A DNA stretch of 64,000 bases from Flavobacterium sp. (GTDB lineage Bacteria; Bacteroidota; Bacteroidia; Flavobacteriales; Flavobacteriaceae): the NCBI GenBank assembly GCA_014379405.1, contig JACMLU010000006.1, positions 55,845 through 119,844 on the forward strand, written 5' to 3'. The stretch's first letter is position 1. Every line of letters begins with the position of its first letter. The position numbers and the translations under genes are program-made. Shown here piece after piece: positions 58,885 to 64,000 of this stretch. The notes below the pieces were generated by a model. That model was not told the DNA's origin, did not search any database, and saw nothing but the letters and a program-made list of their open reading frames with translations.

Positions 58885-59957
58885 TACTTTACTTCTTTGT
58901 TAAAATAGCACAAGTAATAATACATTTGTTTTTCTTCGTCCCAGCCTTTCTCGATGAATTTTTCGGCGCTTTCGGGGTTCACGAAATCCATTTTTATTTG
59001 GATGTTGGTATCTAGGTTTATGACGTTTTTGAATTTTCGTCGGGCTTCGGAAACGGCGGTGTTGGAGATTGGGAAAGTAGAAATATCCTCGATGGAGTAT
59101 TTCTCACCTTTATCCACTTTATAACTTTTGAATTCTGCAATCAGGTCTGGATTGTCGATTACTTCATTCAAGAATACGGATTCCTCGAACTGGTCGTTTT
59201 TAGCAAAGTGGTTCATTGCTCTGTTCATAAACATCACTTCTTCTTTTTTGTCCTCGGCAGGGAATACTACTTCTTTGGCAAAATCTTGTGCAAATTTTAG
59301 GTATTTCTTGGTCAGGAAGTTTTCATCGTGAAAAGCATCTACGCCTAGAAAGTGTTCCAACCAATAACGGGCATCGTAGCGGTTGCTGTCCACGGTCAGG
59401 ATTTTGTAGCCTTCTTCTTTTTTGTGATTGAAAATAATGCAACCTTTGTCGAGTTTTTCGAGTGAAATTCCCTGTTCGAGTTTTACGTCGAGATTAGTCA
59501 GGTCTTTACCGATTGTTTTTTCTTCCTGAACTTTGATATAATCGTGCATCATTTCGCTCTTGAAAATCCCGATGGCATCCACCACGTTGTTATCGATGGA
59601 AAGGCCTGTGAGGTAAGCAACATACACTTCGCCGTTCTTGATGTGTGGGTGGTTGGATTGCTCGAAAAGGTGTTTTGCGATAAGTTTTGACATTTCGTGT
59701 GCCTTGTCAGGATTATTGAAAACAATATCACAAGCGGCATACATTTCGTTGAAATCTAAATCGACTTCGTGTGCGAATTGGAAATAGTTTTCTTCTTTTT
59801 CTCGGAAGGGTTTAAAGAAAAATTCTTTGATTAAAGGAGTGATTTCATCATCTAAACGATAAGGTTCGTTTGATAGAAAAATTGGCTCGTTTCGGCTTTT
59901 GTTTCCCAATTTGTGGATAGACAAGCTTTCGATTTGTGTGTTGAATAAGTTTAGCAT
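58884..59957 (-). CDS. NdpA/YejK-family nucleoid-associated protein
   Basis: 357 residues. The family pattern is visible throughout: 'IESLSIHKLGNKSRNEPIFL' at the N-terminus, 'AHEVDLDFNEMYAACDIVFNN', 'SKLIAKHLFEQSNHPHIKNGEVYVAYL' and 'VDAIGIFKSEMMHDYIKV'. In Escherichia coli YejK binds DNA and topoisomerases. A phage copy could organise replicating DNA or protect ends. It fits with the H1-like gene in the same operon. The neighbouring 62-aa gene overlaps its end by one base. Confidence 0.8.
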   Translation of the reverse strand: MLNLFNTQIESLSIHKLGNKSRNEPIFLSNEPYRLDDEITPLIKEFFFKPFREKEENYFQFAHEVDLDFNEMYAACDIVFNNPDKAHEMSKLIAKHLFEQSNHPHIKNGEVYVAYLTGLSIDNNVVDAIGIFKSEMMHDYIKVQEEKTIGKDLTNLDVKLEQGISLEKLDKGCIIFNHKKEEGYKILTVDSNRYDARYWLEHFLGVDAFHDENFLTKKYLKFAQDFAKEVVFPAEDKKEEVMFMNRAMNHFAKNDQFEESVFLNEVIDNPDLIAEFKSYKVDKGEKYSIEDISTFPISNTAVSEARRKFKNVINLDTNIQIKMDFVNPESAEKFIEKGWDEEKQMYYYLCYFNKEVK

Positions 59958-59968
59958 AATTTTTGTTT

Positions 59969-60310
59969 TTATTGGTTAATTTTTCTGTGTTTGATATTGC
60001 CGTTTCGGGTAGAAACATTTCCTCCAACATCTTGGCAATCTATATTGCCATTGTGGGTTGAAACACTTCCTTTTACATTCCCTCCAATATCTACGCTTCC
60101 ATTGTGCGTTTTTACTTCGTTAGAATCTCCTGTGATATTGATTTGATTGCAATTGTCAACATTTAACACGTCAACATTTCCCGTGATTTCAATATTGATT
60201 TCTTTGGCGTCTTCCAATGCAACTTCTTTGCCGTCTAGTATAATTTTCCCGCCAGAAATAACTATATTGCTTCCGTTGGTATTTATTGTTTTTCCGTTTA
60301 CTATTACCAT
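59969..60310 (-). CDS. Beta-solenoid-like repeat protein
   Basis: 113 residues from MVIVNGKTINTNG at 60310; an earlier TTG is rejected because it has no leader. Residues 44-110 show a repeat of about 20 residues built on V-x-T-H/R-N-G-x-x-x-x-G-G-N-V ('VKTHNGSVDIGGNVKGSV', 'STHNGNIDCQDVGGNV', 'STRNGNIKH'), which would stack into a small right-handed solenoid. Several phage proteins of this type form spikes or assembly factors, but the role is unknown. Confidence 0.55.
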   Translation of the reverse strand: MVIVNGKTINTNGSNIVISGGKIILDGKEVALEDAKEINIEITGNVDVLNVDNCNQINITGDSNEVKTHNGSVDIGGNVKGSVSTHNGNIDCQDVGGNVSTRNGNIKHRKINQ

Positions 60311-60353
60311 TTTATTTTTGTTTTTGTGATTTCCCAATCTGGTTATTAATTAT

Positions 60354-61208
60354 TTAAAATATTTTTTCTGTTTTCAATAAAATTTGGTTTTCAAAGAATT
60401 CGGCAAGTATATTTTTCTTGGCTCGGAGAATAATTTTTGGGGAATGTCCTGCTGTTATTTTATTCAAGTCGGTTTTTAGGGTTTGCCTTTCGAGTTTGTC
60501 CGTCGATGTTTTGGCTATGTTTTCTTTTTTTAGTTCTTGCTGTGCTTTTTGTAATTGCATTTGGTAATACTCCAGCACTTTGGGATTGTTGTTGGTTTTT
60601 ATAATGCCTTTTTGGACTAGAAAATCAAAAACATATTCCGATGGATCCTCGATTGTTTTATTGGTTTTGTATTGTTGGTAGAACTGGTTTACGCCTTCTT
60701 TTACGATAGTCTCTTTTTGGCTTTCGGTTATAGCGTCTAACTTTAGCGTATCGGAAGTGATGTTGTGCTGCATCTTGATGTTGTGGCGCCACTGGATGTA
60801 CTTTTTCAGGATCTTAGCCACGTAATCGGCATCTATCATCTGGAAATGCGGTGTTTTGTCTTCGAAACTTCCGTAGCGTTCCAGTTCGAACGCTTTGTAG
60901 ATTTCCTCAATGGTTAAATTGCCGTAGGCATTGAAAATCATTTTCATAATGTCCTGGGCTATCATTGAATCAATTTCGTTTTTAATACCTGACAAAGCCC
61001 CAATTTTGGCAAACATCACTCCAATCAAGGTTTTAATATCCGGTTCGGTTTGTCGGTCACGGATTTTCTTGTTCTCTAAGTTTGATTTTAGAAACTGCAC
61101 CGATGGCAAACTGCATTTTTGCTCGATAACAGAAATTGCTTCGACAACTCTGTTCTGCTGTTGTTCCTGTAGTTCGGCTATATCTACTTTGTAGTGATTG
61201 TCTTCCAT
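60354..61208 (-). CDS. Replication-associated protein candidate
   Basis: 284 residues, helical and charged. 'PDIKTLIGVMFAKIGALSG', 'NLTIEEIYKAFELERYG' and 'YIQWRHNIKMQHN' are conserved-looking blocks of proteins in the replication module of Bacteroidota prophages; no helicase or primase motif is present. It is one base after the DUF6291 gene and may load or interact with host replication proteins. Function inferred from neighbours. Confidence 0.55.
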   Translation of the reverse strand: MEDNHYKVDIAELQEQQQNRVVEAISVIEQKCSLPSVQFLKSNLENKKIRDRQTEPDIKTLIGVMFAKIGALSGIKNEIDSMIAQDIMKMIFNAYGNLTIEEIYKAFELERYGSFEDKTPHFQMIDADYVAKILKKYIQWRHNIKMQHNITSDTLKLDAITESQKETIVKEGVNQFYQQYKTNKTIEDPSEYVFDFLVQKGIIKTNNNPKVLEYYQMQLQKAQQELKKENIAKTSTDKLERQTLKTDLNKITAGHSPKIILRAKKNILAEFFENQILLKTEKIF

Positions 61209-61209
61209 C

Positions 61210-61959
61210 TTAATTGTTGAATGCGTTAATAGTTTTTATATAAGTTGATTCGGTCATTCTTCCAACGGTTCTTTCTTTTTCATTTTCGAGGGGATTTTTT
61301 TCTTTTTCAAACCATTCGGCTTTATAACCACTCCAGCTTTTTTCGATGCATAATTCCAGAATTTGATTGTATGGAGCGTTTGTTTTTAATACCTGCTCAA
61401 TAAATTTTTTAAAAGCCGTTTCTGTGTTAGTTGCTTTTTTTGTTTTTCGTACTTTCAGCCAATCATCAACCAAATTTTTTTTGAATCCAAAATCAATCAA
61501 TGCGTTTTTGAAAATAAAAATCTCTTTTGTTTCTTTTTTTAAAAGAATATCAGTAACACTATCAGTAACAGTAACACTATCAGTAACAGCGATGTTTGCG
61601 ATAGTTTTGTCGCTTTGCGATGTTTTGCGATTTTCTGCGATAATTAAAGCGTCTTCCAACGTGATTTTATTTGATTTATATTCTTCGTATAAGTCTTTAT
61701 TCCAGCGTTTTAAATTTCCTTCAATACCAGATTTACTTCTTGTGTCAACTTTCTGTTCCCACTTATGTAAATCTCTTTTTAGGGATTGTTTTATAGGAAT
61801 AAATGATATTTCAGTTAGTCTGTCAGGTGCTTTTGGATTCAAATCATTAACATATCTAAAAAAATGTTTGATTAATTTTCCTGCTTCATCGTCTGAAAGG
61901 CTTTCGAATAATTCCAACCAATCAGCATAAACAATTATTGATGTTTTGTTTTCAGCCAT
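61210..61959 (-). CDS. DUF6291-type replication organiser-like protein
   Basis: 249 residues. N-terminal 'IVYADWLELFESLSDDEAGKL' and 'FIPIKQSLKRDLHKWEQ' match the DUF6291-type domain of phage replication proteins; C-terminal 'SWSGYKAEWF' is the conserved end. A central 18-bp tandem duplication (61551-61589) makes the repeat VTDSVTVTDSVTD. Probably the phage origin-binding or replisome organiser protein. Confidence 0.65.
   Translation of the reverse strand: MAENKTSIIVYADWLELFESLSDDEAGKLIKHFFRYVNDLNPKAPDRLTEISFIPIKQSLKRDLHKWEQKVDTRSKSGIEGNLKRWNKDLYEEYKSNKITLEDALIIAENRKTSQSDKTIANIAVTDSVTVTDSVTDILLKKETKEIFIFKNALIDFGFKKNLVDDWLKVRKTKKATNTETAFKKFIEQVLKTNAPYNQILELCIEKSWSGYKAEWFEKEKNPLENEKERTVGRMTESTYIKTINAFNN
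61551..61589 (-). repeat. 18-bp tandem duplication in the replication gene
   Basis: CAGTAACACTATCAGTAA twice (61551-61568, 61569-61586) plus CAG. It encodes a repeated Val-Thr-Asp-Ser motif in frame, so it lengthens a linker without breaking the gene. Confidence 0.7.
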
Positions 61960-62224
61960 TATTGATTGTGTTATAAATTGCTATTGCTTTATCGATATGA
62001 ATTTCTTCCAGATGATGTTCGGCAAAGGTTATGGTTCGTCCGAATTTATTAGTTGATTTGATGGGTTTTGTGTTTAAAACCAATCCATAATCTAACACCA
62101 ATTCGGATACACGGGTACGGAAGCCTGATAATTTCGGAAAATCCTCTATAGATACTTTGCCGTTTTTTATTAGCGTGAGTAATACTTCCTGGCGGTTATT
62201 TTTTGGGTGTGGTAATTGGCTCAT
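61952..62224 (-). CDS. Winged-helix replication-module protein
   Basis: 90 residues from MSQLPHPKNNRQEVLL at 62224. 'NRQEVLLTLIKNGKVSIEDFPKL' followed by 'FRTRVSELVLDYGLVLNTK' and 'NKFGRTITFAEHHLE' reads as helix, recognition helix and wing, a small DNA-binding domain. First gene after the 62336-62380 promoter; overlaps the DUF6291 gene by 8 bp. Likely controls or initiates phage replication. Confidence 0.6.
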   Translation of the reverse strand: MSQLPHPKNNRQEVLLTLIKNGKVSIEDFPKLSGFRTRVSELVLDYGLVLNTKPIKSTNKFGRTITFAEHHLEEIHIDKAIAIYNTINNG

Positions 62225-62335
62225 ATCGTTAAAAAACAAAACCCTCAAAAGTCAACGGCATCCACTCCGTTTCATTCAAGGGTTGTTTTGGTTTAAAAAC
62301 CATAGCTCTTAAAAGTAGGTGGATGATCTACAGAG

Positions 62336-62380
62336 CAAATGTAACAATTTATATTTAAAACATAAATAATTTATGTTTTA
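62336..62380 (-). promoter_or_regulatory. Replication-operon promoter with perfect 25-bp palindromic operator
   Basis: Minus-strand TACATTTG (62336-62343) matches TAnnTTTG. TAAAACATAAAT-A-ATTTATGTTTTA (62356-62380) is a perfect 12+1+12 inverted repeat over the -33 region, the strongest copy of the phage-wide operator. Confidence 0.65.
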
Positions 62381-62382
62381 TT

Positions 62383-62556
62383 TTACAAAAAATTTTCATT
62401 TATAAAAAGGAGTTCTTCGTTATTAAAAAAACCTTTTCCGATTATTTTTATGATCCCGTTTATGAATGTGAATTTTATTTCGATGCCGTAATCCCGGAAC
62501 AGGAAATAGGTATTTTCGTCACGCAGGGCCGGAACAATAAAAAAAACGGTTTCCAT
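62383..62556 (-). CDS. Hypothetical 57-aa protein
   Basis: METVFFIVPALRDENTYFLF then a beta-rich hydrophobic second half. It begins 3 bp after ssb, so it is co-transcribed with it, and ends 3 bp before the palindrome. No family recognised. Confidence 0.5.
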   Translation of the reverse strand: METVFFIVPALRDENTYFLFRDYGIEIKFTFINGIIKIIGKGFFNNEELLFINENFL

Positions 62557-62559
62557 TGG

Positions 62560-62976
62560 TTAGAAAGGAAGGTCATCTGGTTCTTCCTCTTTTTGTGTCG
62601 GGGCTTTATTATCCATTGGCTGTCGTACAGGAGCTGGATCTTGTTGTGTTGGCTGTTGTGGCGCTGTTCTTTCCTTGGTGGAAGAGTATAGTTTTATATT
62701 GGCCACAATACATTTAAGATTAGCTTTTGTTTCGCCTTGCCCTGTTTTGTATATTTCGATTTCGGGCTTCCCTGTTAGTCCAATGAGGCTTCCTTTTGTT
62801 AGCCAAGGAGCAATTGCTACGTTGTTGCTAAAATAAGCGCATTTGTACCAGGTGGTGACGTTTTCGTTTTTGATTTTTTCGGTTACTGCCAGAGAAAAAT
62901 TGATTACTTGGGTTGTTCCTAGATCTTTTACTTCGGCGTCGTTTCCTACGTGCCCTACGATTGTGAGTGTTTGCAT
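62560..62976 (-). CDS. ssb: Single-stranded DNA-binding protein
   Basis: 138 residues. OB-fold N-terminal part 'TIVGHVGNDAEVKDLGTTQV' and 'NFSLAVTEK..NENVTTWYKCAYF', disordered Pro/Gln tail, and the acidic tip 'EEEPDDLPF' used to recruit repair and replication proteins. Binds single-stranded DNA during phage replication. Follows the recombinase gene by 29 bp. Confidence 0.9.
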   Translation of the reverse strand: MQTLTIVGHVGNDAEVKDLGTTQVINFSLAVTEKIKNENVTTWYKCAYFSNNVAIAPWLTKGSLIGLTGKPEIEIYKTGQGETKANLKCIVANIKLYSSTKERTAPQQPTQQDPAPVRQPMDNKAPTQKEEEPDDLPF

Positions 62977-63005
62977 AGTTTTTTGTTTGTATTAAGTGGT
63001 TAGGT

Positions 63006-63809
63006 TTATATTGGTAATGCCATTTTAGACAAAACATTGGTACTGACGTGGGTATAAATTTCGGTTGTTTTACTATTGGCGTGGCCCAGGTGTTTTTGAA
63101 TGATTCTTAAATCGGTTCCAGCTTCCAACAACGCAGTGGCATTCGAATGCCGAAGTAAATGAAAGTGATATTCTTTGCCCAGGTATTTCTTTACGATATT
63201 ATTGCAGCTGGTATGTGAATATTGTAATTCGAATTGTCCGTTGAACAAGAATTGTTTTGGCTGGTATTCTATAAAATAGATTCTTAAAATTTCAAGAATC
63301 TTTTCTGATAAACCCACAATCCTATCTTTTCGGCCTTTACTTTGACGAATGGTGATTATCATCCTTTTGCTATCGATATCGGCTATTTTTAGGTTACAAA
63401 CTTCAGACACTCGCATTCCGGTTGAATATGCTAAGGCTATTATTGCTTTATGCTTGGTGTTTTCAATTTTAGTAATAGCATTCAATAAAAATTCCTTCTC
63501 TATGATTTGTGGAAGCTTTCTTTCTGATCTTGGATATTCAATGTGTTTGAATTTCAGCGGTTGCTTTCCAGTGAGTTTATAAAATAATTTCACTGAAGAT
63601 ATTCGGTGCTTCCTGCCATTTATTGAGTTAGCCAACATTAACCATTGCTTGATTTGTTTTTCCGAGATTTCGGAAGGTTTTGTCGCAACATTGTTGAAGT
63701 ATTCCAAAAACAATTTCACTTGACTAGAATAGTTGGAAATCGTGTTTTCAGAATAGTTTTTTAGTCTTAAATCTTCGGAATACAATTCCACATACTTTCC
63801 GATGTTCAT
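63006..63809 (-). CDS. XerC/D-like tyrosine recombinase
   Basis: 267 residues. N-terminal SAM-like core-binding domain (5-85) and catalytic domain with Arg133 (YSTGMRVSEV), Lys158, His217-x-x-Arg220 (HLLRHS), His243 (LGHANS) and nucleophile Tyr252. It is shorter than the 431-aa integrase and lacks the arm-binding domain, so it more likely resolves multimers or acts on a dif-like or own site. It heads the ssb/replication operon. Confidence 0.9.
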   Translation of the reverse strand: MNIGKYVELYSEDLRLKNYSENTISNYSSQVKLFLEYFNNVATKPSEISEKQIKQWLMLANSINGRKHRISSVKLFYKLTGKQPLKFKHIEYPRSERKLPQIIEKEFLLNAITKIENTKHKAIIALAYSTGMRVSEVCNLKIADIDSKRMIITIRQSKGRKDRIVGLSEKILEILRIYFIEYQPKQFLFNGQFELQYSHTSCNNIVKKYLGKEYHFHLLRHSNATALLEAGTDLRIIQKHLGHANSKTTEIYTHVSTNVLSKMALPI

Positions 63810-63862
63810 AGTGTGAGGTGTTAAGTTTATTGGTATTTACAGATGGTGTTTACAAATGGGCG

Positions 63863-64000
63863 TTATGCGCAAGGCTCTGTATATTCTTTAACAGGAACAC
63901 TCTCCTTGTTATACTTGATAATATAGTCCTTACATTCAGTTAAGTATTTTATTAAAGATTCTAACTCATTTACTTCTAATGAAGCGTCAAGTTGTTTCTC
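63863..64000 (-). CDS. Partial gene at the right edge
   Basis: The last 45 codons of a gene continuing beyond the window, ending 'EKQLDASLEVNELESLIKYL' then 'TECKDYIIKYNKESVPVKEYTEPCA'. Charged and helical; no family recognised. It ends 53 bp upstream of the recombinase start. Confidence 0.45.
   Translation of the reverse strand, partial: EKQLDASLEVNELESLIKYLTECKDYIIKYNKESVPVKEYTEPCA

Larger units (their letters stand above)
4580..63809. mobile_element. Near-complete temperate phage (prophage), podovirus-like
   Basis: Between an integrase (4709) and a second tyrosine recombinase (63809) lie a repressor, early small genes with ArdA, recombination and replication genes, lysis genes, TerL, portal, capsid, connector, tail and ejection proteins. 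Shared operator-like motifs across the region support a single phage. Exact ends were not identified: no convincing attL/attR pair spanning the whole block was found. Confidence 0.6.

Noticed and set aside
63858..63873. GGGCGTTATGC, like an integron attC end next to a tyrosine recombinase
   Set aside because: No pairing partner or second core site within 150 bp, and the recombinase lacks the length and extra helix expected of integron integrases.
1..64000. CRISPR arrays
   Set aside because: No regular repeat-spacer pattern; only short operator and direct-repeat pairs.

Overview
The window looks like Bacteroidota DNA, most likely Flavobacterium or a close relative. It is A/T-rich, its promoters carry the Bacteroidota -7 element TAnnTTTG, start codons follow A-rich rather than Shine-Dalgarno leaders, and the protein families (DUF4468, DUF6291, Bacteroidota-type integrase, histone-H1-like protein) are typical of the phylum. 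Almost all of it is phage. Positions 1-4311 look like the tail end of one prophage: a large tail protein followed by small cargo genes. From the integrase at 4709 to the second tyrosine recombinase at 63809 lies what reads as a second, near-complete temperate phage of about 59 kb. No ribosomal RNA, CRISPR array or insertion sequence was seen.

Layout. 4.5-6.4 kb: integrase promoter, integrase and a CI-like repressor, closed by a strong terminator. 6.4-11.05 kb, minus strand: an XRE regulator and a leftward early operon of many very small genes. Several products are strongly acidic or are single-helix membrane micropeptides, and the antirestriction protein ArdA is near the promoter. 11.05-12.1 kb: a non-coding region with direct repeats and an inverted-repeat operator, a candidate origin, attachment or control region. 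12.1-17.7 kb, plus strand: nucleic-acid genes (zinc-ribbon protein, RusA resolvase, a broken GIY-YIG homing endonuclease, HAD phosphatase, DEDDh exonuclease, RepL-like winged-helix protein). 17.6-18.2 kb: a winged-helix regulator on the minus strand. 18.3-25.6 kb: two tail fibre/spike genes and a lysis cassette in which the lysozyme gene appears to be split. 25.6-56.7 kb: packaging and virion genes in the order small terminase candidate, TerL, portal, scaffold, major capsid protein, neck, connector, tube, a 1576-aa tail stabilisation-type protein and internal ejection proteins ending in a 2259-aa polyvalent protein. This resembles a podovirus with a crAss-like structural module, though no crAss-like polymerase genes are present. 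Two minus-strand cargo blocks interrupt it: a C5 methyltransferase (30.7-32.2 kb) and an operon with a predicted outer-membrane protein (35.9-38.3 kb). A third minus-strand unit (47.0-47.6 kb) begins with a tRNA-like RNA. 56.7-63.8 kb, minus strand: H1-like protein, NdpA-like nucleoid protein, a beta-solenoid protein, replication organiser-type proteins, SSB and the XerC/D-like recombinase.

How the parts fit together. An inverted or half-site motif built on AAACATAAAT recurs at most of the putative module promoters (4.57, 7.2, 11.04, 12.11, 18.2, 32.29, 38.36, 62.37 kb), which suggests one phage regulator controls lysogeny, replication and late modules together. Two late promoters (38.3 and 47.6 kb) are near-identical over 60 bp. 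Three genes look damaged or rearranged: the lysozyme, the homing endonuclease and a small minus-strand gene at 58.2-58.4 kb. All functional assignments come from reading sequence motifs; no database search was run.
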